A stretch of DNA of 64,000 bases from Begonia masoniana (lineage: Eukaryota; Streptophyta; Magnoliopsida; Cucurbitales; Begoniaceae). Position numbers and translations under genes: made by a program. This document shows positions 22,911 to 34,970 of this stretch, piece after piece. Position 1 is the first letter of the stretch, and every line of letters begins with the position of its first letter. Where the stretch lies: positions 33,660,454 to 33,724,453 of the forward strand of contig CM039510.1 of the NCBI GenBank assembly GCA_022432975.1, read 5' to 3'. The notes beneath the pieces are model-generated. The model was given only the letters and a program-made list of their open reading frames with translations, was not told the DNA's origin and searched no databases.

Positions 22911-25192
22911 TGTAACGCCCCTGAACCCACCCTGGCTCGGTGCGCTACTTAGCTAACCCGTCCCGCGTTAAAACATAATTTTCTTAAACTCCAAAACATA
23001 AAACTAAACTGACACACCTGAATGTAAAGCTAAGTCTCTCGACACTCTCTTACGTCATACCTAGCTGCCTAGACGCACTAATTCCCTTACTCCTAACCAT
23101 TAAGCACCACGGCGTCCTTCCCAAAAATTTCGGCAAAGTAACGCCTGTAAATGGCGCCTCCAAAATGCTAAATACCTGCATAAAACCCAATCCAGAATAT
23201 TCCTAATCTCCAACAATCAACCAGAATGAAGAAAATCCACAATGTAGGGCGACACATCACCCTTAACTATGACTATATACAACAAATACACATTTATAAT
23301 ACTACCAAAATACAAAACACCCATCCTCCGAAGACCATGGTCGAGGCGCCCCGACAACTGCCTGCACCGGCATGCCCCGAACTCCTCCGACTGCAGCCTA
23401 GTCCTCAGCTGTCCTCTTTACCTCACCAGGATAATACTCGCCACCTACACCATAGAACACAAAAGTAAGCCTAACGCTTAGCAAGTAGGGAAATAATGCA
23501 CAGCAACACACTAAATGCTCGACTCAACCCTAACATGCAGTTTCTATACACTCTGTTGTTTCTTTTCATTTCGGTTGCATTTATCTTTCACTTTCAAGTG
23601 AATCAAGTAGGCACACGCCCCCACACAGTCCAAGACGGCCACACCTTGATCCACGGAGCTAGACCAGAGGCACACGTCCCAACACAGTCCAGGACGGCCA
23701 ACAGAATCTCCCCCAATCGATCGTAGAATCCTCATTGTGCCTTCAAGCACGAACAGGTCGAGACATTCATACTCACGACACATTACGTACATTAGCATAG
23801 CATCTCGAATAGAATCCCTCGCGGGGTGCTCAACGAGTCACTAGCCCGACGAAGCTATTCTACTCCGAGACCACGTTGCAATCAATTCTTATCTTTTATT
23901 TCATCCTCACCCCTCAAACATGTAAAACACGTGGTTTCGTAGTTTAGAAAACAATGATGCATGACACACGATGCATGACACAAATTAAAACATAGCAATC
24001 AAACAAACAATCCCTACCGTTCTATGGTGTAGGCCCGAAGGCAACAAACACGCAACCACTACTTACCTGGCGTCCTAGCTCACTGAGGATACTCGGTTAC
24101 CTGTCCACCTACGGCTCGACCTACGACAAATATTCAACTTCATTAAAATTAAGCCCACCTTCACCAATTTACTCTCAAACTACTATTTCTAACCTAATCC
24201 AACTAAAACCTAACTGAACGGGCCACTAATTTGGGTTCGGTAAAAACCGACCCGAACTTCAAACGTGCGTAACTTTTGCGTCGGTTATCGGAATCGAACG
24301 ATTCCAGCGGCCACGTACTCCTCTAATAACCTATTTTAACCTGCTAAAAGGAATTTTAAAACAAATGACCGTAGCTAGGTCAAAATCAGCAAAACCCAAA
24401 CTGCCCTATCACAGGAAAATTTCTCCATTTTGATTTTCCATCAATTTTGGCCTAATTCCTCACCAATCGATCACCCACACCCTCAATTAGCATAAACAAA
24501 CAAAATCTCGAGCTACACACACCAAAACCTGAAATGCCCAAATCGGGCTCCCTGATTTTTCGCCCAAACGAACTCATCACGGCCAGACGATGAAAGCCGG
24601 TCCAAGGGTCGGCGAACCCACGCCGAAAACGACCAAAATCGGCCGGTGATCGGAGCCAAAATCGGCTCGTCACCATCGGCCTCGAACAGGGCCGAAAACA
24701 GGGCAAAAATCGACCCTTACCTGTCGGGTCGTGCACGGAGACAACCAACCCTGCATGTCGCCGTCGTCTGGCCGGGCCGGAGAACGCAGGAAATCACGGC
24801 GGTGAATGGCCGTCGATCGTCGCCCGTTTGCGTCTCCCTCGTCTCTCCCCTGTTCTCGTTCTCGGGTGCTCGAACACAACAGAATGGCTTCGGCCATTCT
24901 GTTGTTTTATTATTATATATATTTTTAATTAATAATTATAATAATCATAATAATAACATTAATAAATCATTATTTATCGTTTTGCCCTCCCGTGTTTTCG
25001 ACCATTTCGAATTTCGTTAAATTTCGTTCTTAATTTATAACTCACGGCTTAATTTTACTAGGAATACCCGAACCACCATTTAGCTCCACCAAATTTATTC
25101 ACTTATTCTTTTAAATTAATTAAAACAACTTATTTTATTATTCTTTTATTTTCTCTCCAATTTTCCTAAAAAAAAAAATCCCGGCTGTTACA
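22911..25192 (-). repeat. 3' LTR of LARD
   Basis: 2282 bp, near-identical to 28981-31263. Holds a hairpin at 24876-24905 next to a TATATATA stretch. Short frames here are repeated in the other LTR and have no family resemblance. Confidence 0.88.
24876..24905. promoter_or_regulatory. perfect 13-bp hairpin next to TATA-like stretch in LARD LTR
   Basis: ACAACAGAATGGC and its exact complement GCCATTCTGTTGT flank the four-base loop TTCG (CGAA in element sense). In element sense (minus strand) a TATATATAA-like box lies at about 24913-24923, so transcription would start within or just after the hairpin. Conserved in the second LTR at 30947-30976. Confidence 0.65.
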
Positions 25193-28100
25193 ATCTACCC
25201 TCCTTACAAAAATTTTATCCTCAAAATTTGTGGCCTTGTTAGTCCTCAATGTACCCATCTCACCTACCCAATACCCTTACTCATCTATCGCTTACTACAT
25301 ACCACAAATTCCGACTTCACCTAATTCTGCACGCCCTAGCCCAAATACTCACACGTTCACTAACTGTGATCTAATCCATACCCTCAAACCCTTCTAACTA
25401 AATTCTCAACTCGATATTTTCTCTAGCTAAGTTCATTTAATTCCTCACTTTATACTTCTGTGTCTATTAAATATGTACATACCATGACCATTCTCTATGC
25501 TACCCCTATCGAGAAATCCTAAGATACTAATGAGTACACTTCTTATCTTAATAATTTACTAACCTCTATAATTTCTTAGATCATGACTAACTTTTTACCC
25601 CTTTGAAGACTCTCAACTTAATCCTTGATCACCTAGTAAATTCCTTACGACAGATCTTTGTAACTAAGTTCACCTCGTCACTTACTTTTCTAATGCAGAC
25701 ACGTATCCATCAAACAATCTCAAACCTCCAAAACCATCTCAATAGCATAACACTAGAACCATCTTAGTTTTAGATTTCAAATTCCTTTCGATCTTACTAT
25801 CGCATCTTACCCCTATTCCTCATTCTAACATCATTCGCATATTCCGAATTCTCACTACCTAAATTAATTCACTATGAACTCGAAATACTAACTGAGTTTT
25901 CATTCACTCCAAATTATCAACTCTCTACGACTCTAAGTTGGTTCATTCTAAACTATACATCCCAACTCTCAATAATCCTACATTATTGACTTCATTACAC
26001 TATTCAACATCTCCAAAATTTTCATTTTCTTAACTTTTCTCCCTAACTTATCACTCCTATCTCTTACATTTACTTAAATCAACCAATCAAGACAATTTAT
26101 ACCTCAAACAATCATAAATACTCAAAGCTCTCATCTCTTAAACCTATCAACTATTCTTCAAAGTATACTATGAATCTTCATACTTACATTCGCTATGCTT
26201 AATTTGTCTAACTCACGTTCACTATACTCAATTTGTCTAACTCATAATTTCAGTCATTACCAAATACTCAAATTCTTAGGTCTAAACAAATTTGTTCTCA
26301 ACTTTACACTCAACACTCATCACCCACATATCTTAAATGATCTACACTCACTTTAACTTCAACCTTATGAATTTCAAAATTGAAGCTTTCCTAGATTCAC
26401 CGCCTTTCAGAAGTACCCTTAATGGGTAAACTTTGTTTCCTTCTATATGATATTCTCTAAATACCGCAGTTTCACACGAAACTCTAAAAAATCAATGGCT
26501 TACCTCACTTCTTACTCTTCACCTACTAATAGAGCTCAAACGCTTAACTTAGTCTAACTTTCATAACTATGTACTCTTCTACATTTTAGTAACTTTCGCT
26601 TCATCACTCATCACCTATACTTTCAAACTTTTACCCTTTAATTCTCAATATCCTCTAAATTCTTCAACTTCATAAGATAGCTAACTCTCTTATCCTAATT
26701 CTCTCTCTTAGTTAACTAATCTCTCTCATATGTCCGTCTCGAAGAATTTAATTTCATCGTTCTTCTAGCTTACATCTCCCAGTTCTTCTAGCTTACCTCT
26801 CCCCAACCTCTACTAATACTCGAGTTCATATTCATATCCCACGCTTAAGTTCGCTAACTCTTAGGCTTATCAACTCTTGCCTAATCTATTTACGACATCA
26901 GTAGTTTCGACTTCGTTACATACGAGTCGAACCCTCAAAACTTTCTAACTTAAACTTTATCCCTAAGTAACTCAAATACTTTTCGTGCAAGTTCTTGTTA
27001 CTCTCATTTGAAACTCTATAATTCCTCAATCATACACTACTAGATACTTAAGGTATAGACCTCAGATTCTAACCTTCCCCTGAGTTTACTCGTAAAATCT
27101 CTTTGTGAGTCCTTTCTTTCTTTCTTATTCGTTATTCTCTAAATTTTTCAATTTCCTTTACCCAAGATCTAGAAGCACTCGAGTTCTAACTTACATCCTA
27201 CGCTTAAGTATATCCATTTAACTTATCAGCTCCAGCCTAAGTTATTCACCAAATTCGCACACTACTAAATCTTTCCCAAATTCTTCTGAATACTAATACA
27301 AATATCTAATCTCTCTCGGAATTCTCTCCAAAGTTTAATAATTAAATCTATTCTATTTTGCTATTCCTACTCGCCTAATCGTCTATCCGTTACATTTCTA
27401 TCAGATGTGATCCCTATCGCTAACTTACTATACTTCCTAACATAACATGTCTTAGCCTAAACTTCAGAATATTACCATAATTCAAGCGGCAAGGTTTTTC
27501 TCTACCTAATCAAGGCATCTAAGTTTCTATTCCCACCTTTAGGTTTTTAGCTCCATATCCCTAGGTTAAGAACGCCAAAAGTCCAGCATGTCTACTACTT
27601 AACCTATCTAACTTCACTAAATCTTCTTCCTATACCGTGCCGGTCGTAATCTTCTCATGTATTCGCTCTCGTCCTTAATTGAGTCATCTACGGGTGTTGA
27701 CTACACTTTGATCTCCAAATTTATAATCATTCTAACCACGTACTCTAACACTCAACCACTCATGTATTCATTGAATACAGTCCTTTGTTTGATTTCTCAC
27801 TTCCCTAATTAGGTATCTCCATCATTTACTCTTCTAATAAATCCTATTCTAATGTTACCCTTCCATGGCTCATCATTCACTCCACAACTAATCCTCATTA
27901 CCACATTTACAACTTTTACTCTCAATAATAGCCTCGAGCATTCATCAGAGGTTGACACTCTCTAAGATTATAGTTTAGGTCATTCTAACTATGTCTCTTA
28001 ATACCCAATAGTCCTTAATTGAGTAAACCACTAAGTTGGTACTTATTCCCTAAGGAGTAACCATGTTTATAACTTAAGTATCACCTTACATCTAACCTTG

Positions 28101-28980
28101 ACCTTCTAATACCCCAAAATCTTTGATCCATATTTCAAAGTCTAATGTCTTTCTAACTCAAAATAAATTTTTCATATTTTCATCCTCAATATTAATTAAT
28201 GTGAACACTCCTACATGATCGCTAGAATTCCACAATCACCACTTTGCCTTAATCAATCACATCCTCTAAAAGTGTTAATAACACTTTACTTAAACTAGAC
28301 GTTGAAATACAATTTACATCTAAGTACTTCCAACTTTTCGTAATTCTAACAAATACCAATTTTTTTTTACACACATTCTCGCAAACTTACTAATAGCATT
28401 ACGACGGTCTAGGGTGTCTCCCGATAATTCTGTTTCCAACTTCAAACTCTTATTTAGTTCATCGTATCCTAGAACTTCAAAGGTTTGCGAACTATGGTCA
28501 AACTTCTATGGGTAACAATCCTAAGCGTATTACCCTTACAATCACCTTAAGTAATTTATGTCTCCTATCTCCTTTTCCTAATGACTATCACTTATACCCA
28601 GGCTAACATTAACACGTAACTCGGGTAGAGCATACCTCTTTTCTCACATTCTCTAATCTATCTATGCTCAATCCTGCTCAATCCTACTTCTATCTAATGT
28701 TACTTTAGTTTCAAATTTCCAATAAATTCCTAGCTATTCGAACTATCAATTCACTATGTCTATGAATTAGTTTAAGGAATCTACCAAGGTTGTCTCGGTA
28801 CTCTCGGAAGGTTCTAATCCATTACAGTTCTAAAACAAACAGGGGTTAAACAGTCTAATCTTAAATATAAACTATCTAAAATTAAAGAAATACTTACAGT
28901 CGGTGAAGCACGTTGCACGGCGGCCGGCATTGTCGGGTAATCCTTTGAACGACTCGACCATTTATGCTCTGATACCATCT
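25193..28980 (-). other. non-coding interior of LARD with strong strand asymmetry
   Basis: No gag, pol or other domain is recognisable on either strand. The + strand is strikingly G-poor: 25341-25380 has 3 G and 12 C, 27181-27240 has 6 G and 16 C. The predicted RNA (minus strand) would therefore be C-poor and rich in G, A and U. The leader near the primer site (28890-28965) is the least skewed part. Confidence 0.7.
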
Positions 28981-31263
28981 TGTAACGCCCCCGAACCCAT
29001 TCTGGCTCGGTGCGCTACTTAGCTAACCAGTCCCGCGTTAAAACATAATTTTCTTAAACCCCAAAACATAAAACTAAACTGACACACCTGAATGTAAAGC
29101 TAAGTCTCTCGACACTCTCTTACGTCATACCTAGCTGCCTAGACGCACTAATTCACTTACTCCTAACCATTAAGCACCACGGCGTCCTTCCCGAAAATTT
29201 CGGCAAAGTAACGCCTGTAAATGGCGCCTCCAAAATGCTAAATACCTACATAAAACCCAATTCAGAATATTCCTAATCTCCAACAATCAACCAGAATGAA
29301 GAAAATCCACAATGTAGGGCGACACATCACCCTTAACTATGACTATATACAACAAATACACATTTATAATACTACCAAAATACAAAACACCCATCCTCCG
29401 AAGACCATGGTCGAGGCGCCCCGACAACTGCCTGCACCAGCATGCCCCGAACTCCTTCGACTGCAGCCTAGTCCTCAGCTGTCCTCTTGACCTCACCAGG
29501 ATAATACTCACCACCTACACCATAGAACACAAAAGTAACCCTAACGCTTAGCAAGTAGGGAAATAATGCACAACAACACACTAAATGCTCGACTCAACCC
29601 TAACATGCAGTTTCTATACACTATGTTGTTTTTTTTTCATTTCGGTTGCATTTATCTTTCACTTTCAGGTGAATCAAGTAGGCACACGCCCCCACACAGT
29701 CCAGGACGGCCACACCTTGATCCACGGAGCTAGACCAAAGGCACACGTCCCAACACAGTCCAGGACGGCCAACAGAATCTCCCTCAATCGATCGTAGAAT
29801 CCTCATTGTGCCTTCAAGCACGAACAGGTCGAGGCATTCATACTCACGACACATTACGTACATTAGCATAGCATCTCGAATAGAATCCCTCGCGAGGTTC
29901 TCAACGAGCCACTAGCCCGACGAAGCTATTCTACTCCGAGACCACGTTGCAATCAATTCTTATCTTTTATTTCATCCTCACCCCTCAAATATGTAAAACA
30001 CGTGGTTTCGTAGTTTAGAAAACAATGATGCATGAGGCACGATGCATGACACAAATTAAAACATAGCAATCAAACAAACAATCCCTACCGTTCTATGGTG
30101 TAGGCCCGAAGGCAACAAACACGCAACCACTACCTACTTGGCGTCCTAGCTCACTGAGGATACTCGGTTACCTGTCCACCTACGGCTCGACCTACGACAA
30201 ATATTCAACTTCATTAAAATTAAGCCCACATTCACCAATTTACTCTCAAACTACTATTTCAAGCCTAATCCAACTAAAATCTAACTAAACGGGCCACTAA
30301 TTTGGGTTCGGTAAAAACTGATCCGAACTTCAAACGCGCGTAACTTTTGCGTCGGTTATCGGAATCGAACGATTCCAGCGGCCACGTACTCCTCTAATAA
30401 CCTATTTTAACTTGCAAAAAGAAATTTTAAAACAAACGACCGTAGCTAGGTCAAAATCAGCAAAACCCGAACTGCCCTATAACCGGAAAATTTCCCCATT
30501 TCGATTTTCTATCAATTTTGGCCTAATTCCTCACCAATCGATCACCCACACCCTCAATTAGCATAAACAAACAAAATCTCGAGCTACACACACCAAAACC
30601 CCAAATGCCCAAATCGGGCTCCCTGATTTTTCGCCCAAACGAACTCATCACGGCCAGACGATGAAAGCCGGTCCAAGGGTCGGCGAACCCATGCTGGAAA
30701 CGACCAAAACTGGCCGGTGATCGGAGCCAAAACCGGCTCGTCACCGTCGGCCTCGAACAGGGCCGAAAACAGGGCAAAAATCGACCCTTACCTGTCGGGT
30801 CGTGCACGGAGACAACCAACCGTGCATGTCGCCGTTGTCTGGCCGGGCCGGAGAACGCCGGAAATCACGGCGGTGAACGGCCGTCGATCGTCGCCCGTTT
30901 GCGTCTCCCTCGTCTCTCCCCTGTTCTCATTCTCGGGTGCTCGAACACAACAGAATGGCTTCGGCCATTCTGTTGTTTTATTATTATATATATTTTTTAA
31001 TTAATAATAATAATAATCATAATAATAACATTAATAAATCATTATTTACCGTTTTGCCCTCCCGTGTTTTTGACCATTTCGAATTTCGTTAAATTTCGTT
31101 CTTAATTTATAACTCACGGCTTAATTTTACTAGGAATACCAGAACCATCATTTAGCTCCACCAAATTTATTCACTTATTCTTTTAAATTAATTAAAACAA
31201 TCTATTTTATTATTCTTTTATTCTCTCTCCAAATTTCCTAAAAAAAAAATCTCTGGTGTTACA
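28981..31263 (-). repeat. 5' LTR of LARD
   Basis: 2283 bp. Differs from the left LTR by scattered substitutions. Contains the matching hairpin at 30947-30976. Confidence 0.88.
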
Positions 31264-32066
31264 CGCCCCATGTACTAAATAAAACGACAACTCGAACCCT
31301 GTACTTTGATTCTGTTATCAGTTTTGACCTTCTATCAACAATTTCATTAAACTCTCATTAAAATAATTACTAAACGATCTTGGATTCAGTTGAAAGTTTT
31401 ACCACATGTTCACTACTTAATGAGAAAATAATCTAAAAATTTTTGTGATTTTTTAACACATGTACAATTTATTGTAATTTTATTTTAATATTTTATAAAA
31501 AAATATTATAATAAATCATACAAGTTTTTAAAAATTAAGAAAAATTTTCTATTATCTATCCATAACGTGGTGAACATGTGGACAAAGTTTCAAATAAATA
31601 CAATATCTTTTGGTATTTGTTTAAATTAATCTTAGTTTCTTCTTTACTTTATAATTTAATTTTTAAACAAATACCAAACGATATTTGATTTATTTGAAAA
31701 ATTGTCCACATGTTCAACCTATTATGGGTAGATAATAGAAAACGGTTCGTGATTTTCTAATATTTGTATGATTTATTATAATATTTTTATAAAATACTAA
31801 AATAAATTTATAATAAATCGTACATGTGTTAAAAAATCACGAAAATTTCCAGATTATCTTCTCATTAAGTAGTGAACATGTGATAAAAATGTTAACTGAA
31901 TCCAAGATCGTTTGATAATTTTTTTAATGAGGGTTTAAAGAAATTTTTGATAGAATATCAAAACTGATAACAGAATCAAAGTCAGTGTTCGGTTTGCTAG
32001 TTTTTTTAGTACATGGGGCGAATTGAAAAAAAGTATATAGTACAGGGTTCAAATCGATAATTACCC
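31264..32066. repeat. main inverted-repeat body of the foldback MULE
   Basis: The arm beginning CGCCCCATGTACTAAATAAA at 31264 is mirrored by TTTAGTACATGGGGCG near 32007-32022. Pairing continues inward to about 31640, where GGTATTTGTTTAAA and TTTAAACAAATACC flank the loop. Non-coding. Confidence 0.88.
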
Positions 32067-32303
32067 TAAAAAAATTAATGACACGTAATTGCAAAAAAAA
32101 TATTTGAGATGAATCAGTAAAAACTATATAATTTATTGTCAATTTAACATTTACCTCACTACAAATTAGGAAAATCTCAACTAAGTTGGTATCCATCTAA
32201 TTGCCAATAATTTGCAACATGTCAAAAAAATGATGAGTTTAAAAAAATATTTCAAAATTCAAATTACAGTACATCTAAAATTTAAATGAAAATAAATTTA
32301 CAG
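32067..32303 (-). mobile_element. hAT 3' region, right arm continued
   Basis: Resumption of the right palindrome arm after the MULE. It matches the reverse complement of about 10705-10890 (for example AGTAAAAACTATATAATTTA). Similarity fades near 32303. Confidence 0.7.
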
Positions 32304-32831
32304 TTGAACCACACTAAGGATGAGGTCAATCAATTTAATGAATTTATAGTCATACTAAGGAATTATTATTAGGAATAGAAGAAAAGTATTTTAAGCAGAT
32401 GATTAAAACTTATAAATAAAAACTGAAGAAACATGTTATTGGAACATAACTCACCCAACGCTACTCTCTCGTTGCTTTCATGATTCGCCTTCACTCTGCA
32501 CTCTTCGCTTCTCTTTCTCTCTTACCTTCAATGGCTTCTCTATGCGCTGATTTCATATGTTTTATCAGAACTCTGCAACTTTATTCATCAACACGTCATT
32601 TTCTTCCATATAGGCACTTTCATGCCAAATTTTGTTAATCTAAATTATCTCTCTCCATTTTTCTTTTCTGTCCTAGACTTTCTTGATGTAGAAAGGCAAT
32701 TTTTCGTATTGCTTGTCGTTCTTCTAAATTATGAATGTTTTTTCTTTGAAAGTCGAGTTTGTTACGCGGATATTTATTTTGAGAAAACAATGTTGAGAGT
32801 TTATCGTGAGTTCATTTGAAACTATTTACTG
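32304..32831. other. unassigned sequence before the oxidoreductase fragment
   Basis: AT-rich, then a CT-rich stretch (32460-32540) resembling a plant 5' UTR. No domain recognised. Confidence 0.3.
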
Positions 32832-32993
32832 GGCAATCCATCCGCACGCCCCATCCTCACCGCAGACACTTCTGATCCTCAGTCTCTTCGTCGCCTGTGC
32901 ACCCAGACCAAACTCATCTTCAACTGTGTTGGACCGTTACACCTCTACGGGGATCTGGTTGTCGCTGCTTGTGCAGAAACGGGGTATGATTAT
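32832..32993 (+). pseudogene. saccharopine-dehydrogenase-like oxidoreductase fragment
   Basis: A 54-codon open stretch reads GNPSARP, ILTADTSDPQSLRRL, LIFNCVGPLHLYGDLVVAAC, ETGYDY. This matches the N-terminal Rossmann region of the plant At5g39410-type saccharopine-dehydrogenase-like family: the 'ILTADT' strand, the 'LxxNCVGPFxxYGxPVVxAC' segment and the 'GxDYxD' turn. The Gly-rich nucleotide loop that should precede it and the rest of the roughly 450-residue protein are absent. A T-run and stop follow. Best read as a gene fragment captured or left by rearrangement beside transposons. Confidence 0.72.
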
Positions 32994-33299
32994 AGTTTTT
33001 TTTTAGAGAGAAGACGAATACCATAGGTTAAAAACTCTCACCTAAGTAGACAAAAGAGGCATATAAATTAAAACAACAAATGAACATTGTCTTTCAAAAA
33101 CATGTTAAAACAATGACGTAAGCTACCTAGAATCACAACCAGAATCAGAGTATGCAGCAAAAATGAATCTACAAATAGAAATAAAGATAGAAGTAAGAAA
33201 TAGTGGGTCTACAAGTAACATAATACCAATCAAAGAGAGTAAGATAATGGAGTTTTCGAAAACTCGGATCAAACCTGGAGAAAAAATTGCGAGCTTTCA
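32994..33299. other. intergenic, AT-rich
   Basis: Nothing recognisable. It ends at the hAT target-site duplication. Confidence 0.4.
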
Positions 33300-33307
33300 A
33301 ATCGATT

Positions 33308-34535
33308 TAGAGGTGACTAACGGGTGGGCTGGCTCGCCAGCCCGCCCGCTCGGCCCGCTACAGTAGCGGGCCGAGTTTGGCTCGGCTCGCTACAGTAGCG
33401 AGCCGAGCCTGGCCCGGTCCCAATAGGCGGGCCGAGCCGAGCCCCGCCCCTGGGCTCGCGAGCCCGCCTGGGACCGAGCCAAACGAGCCGGCCAACGGGC
33501 CGGCTCGTTTGGCTCGGCGGGTCAGGCTCGCGAGCCACCCAGCTGCCCGCGGAGTAGCACGAGCTGGCCCCAGATCTGACTGGTTGGGGTATGGATCTCC
33601 GATCTTTGCTGTATTTGGTGGAATTTTCTGGAGAATGATTTTTAATCTGAGCTTTTCTTTGGAATAGGAGATGAAAATGGTGGTGAGCAGAATAAAAAGA
33701 AGCAAACTCAGTTTGCAGAGACCATGGTCGTGGTTTTAGAGAGAGAGAGAAGAGAGAAGAGAGAAGAGTTGGAAGAGTGGTATGGAGATTGGAGAAGATG
33801 AGTTTATACCGTCAAAAGGGCGGAAAGGGAAAGTAGCGAAATATAAACAAAAACTCCAAGCAAATTGAGGAGCTGCAGAATGCGTGGCCACGTGGGTTAG
33901 GTTATCATTAATAACCCTACACCTTTGCAGGGTTATTAATGATATTTCGCGTAACACTTGTCACTCAAGTGTAATACATTGTTTATGAAAGATTGAAATA
34001 TGTGTCCTCTTAAATAACTTCAATTATTTTATAATTTTTATTTGTAATTTTCTTCTTTTAATTTTACAAATAATATAATTTTAAATTGATTATTTAGTCT
34101 TCAATTATTTTATAATTTTTATTTGTAATTTTCTTATTTTAATTTTACAAATAATAAAATTTTAAATTGATTATTTAGTATTTTGGTCTAAACAAATCAT
34201 TGAGGAATTTTGAAGTAAAAGACACTTCTCATCAAGTGAAATTGCGTCTAACTTCCATCCTTACTTTAAATTGTAATTTTCTTCTTTTAATTTTATATAC
34301 GTAAGATTGACACGTTAAGCTCGGCTCGTTAGGCTCGTTGGGCCGGCTCGGCTCGGCTCGTTAGGCTCGTGGCTCGCGAGCCGGCTCGAGTTGAAAATTT
34401 TTTGTGGTCAACTCGTTAGGCTCGGCTCGTTAAGCTCGGCAGGCTCGTTAGGCTCGGCTCGTTAGGCTCGGCAGGCTCGGTGAGCCAAACCTTTCCAGGC
34501 TCGGCTCGGCTCGACTCGCTCGTTTGACATCTCTA
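33308..34535. mobile_element. non-autonomous hAT transposon
   Basis: 1228 bp. Ends TAGAGGTG (33308) and CATCTCTA (to 34535) inside a perfect 8-bp duplication AATCGATT (33300-33307, 34536-34543). Dense GGCTCG/GCGGGC subterminal repeats lie at both ends (33325-33550, 34316-34525), including near-palindromic blocks. The middle is non-coding, with a purine (GA)-rich stretch near 33738-33770. Open frames at the left end only reflect the GC-rich repeats. Same family as 1738-3747. Confidence 0.9.
34021..34182. repeat. 81-bp tandem duplication inside hAT element
   Basis: Two near-identical AT-rich units start 'caattattttataattttt' at 34021 and 34102. Non-coding. Confidence 0.85.
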
Positions 34536-34543
34536 AATCGATT

Positions 34544-34970
34544 ATCAAAAAGCTTAATGAACTATGAGGCGACTCAGATCTAATGGGAGAAGGAGAAGTT
34601 GGTGGAGATTATGGATATCTATTGGGCAGAGAAGTGGCAATATTTTCAATTTGGATTTTTTTAACTACAATTAATAAGAATTCATTAAAATTATTAATTA
34701 TTTTATTATTATTCTATTACCAATATTTTAACCGTCGCATTTAAGATTACAATTTATAATGAGAATTAATTAATGCATAATAATTTTGGCTGTGGAAATA
34801 GAAGGTCGATCACTAATTCAGATAATGTAGAAGATTCAATGAAATTTAGTAGATGAAAAATAGTGATAATTTGTCCACCATAATATTTCATATTAATTAC
34901 GATTATTGCATATTTTTTAGCTTAGAAATGGAAGGTCAAATTAGCAGTTAATTACAATTAATTTATATTT
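34544..34970. other. AT-rich intergenic
   Basis: No feature recognised between the hAT element and the truncated Copia copy. Confidence 0.4.

Larger units (their letters stand above)
22911..31263 (-). mobile_element. LARD (large non-coding LTR retrotransposon derivative)
   Basis: LTRs 22911-25192 and 28981-31263 (both about 2.28 kb, TGTAACGCCCC to GTTACA), enclosing 3.8 kb without any methionine-started frame of 60 codons. The primer site TGGTATCAGAGC (complement at 28966-28977) sits three bases inside the right LTR; a purine tract (complement of 25193-25207) sits inside the left one, so the element is on the minus strand. Flanking repeats are CGCTC/CGCCC; the mirrored MULE arm shows CGCCC is ancestral. 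Its leader shares the (A/G)ACTGTAAGT splice-donor-like motif with the Tekay-like element, which suggests a Tekay-related parent. Confidence 0.88.
22858..32066. mobile_element. foldback Mutator-like (MULE) element, interrupted by a LARD
   Basis: Long inverted repeats face each other. The left end begins GGATAATTATCGATTTAAAC at 22858; the right end read inwards begins GGGTAATTATCGATTTGAAC. Flanks carry a perfect 9-bp duplication TAAAAAAAT (22849-22857 and 32067-32075), diagnostic of the Mutator superfamily. Without the LARD, arms of about 420 bp meet around a short loop near 31640, with no coding sequence. The target was the right arm of the hAT/Cassandra palindrome; the unbroken left arm shows the empty site. 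Confidence 0.88.

Noticed and set aside
23226..25020. Several 60-124-residue frames in the LARD LTR (repeated at 29287-31004)
   Set aside because: The same frames occur in both LTRs, show no domain, and lie on the strand opposite to or unrelated to the element's coding direction.
33317..33705. GC-rich open frames of Arg/Pro/Gly-rich peptides
   Set aside because: They follow the GGCTCG repeats of the hAT end on both strands and have no homology or start context.
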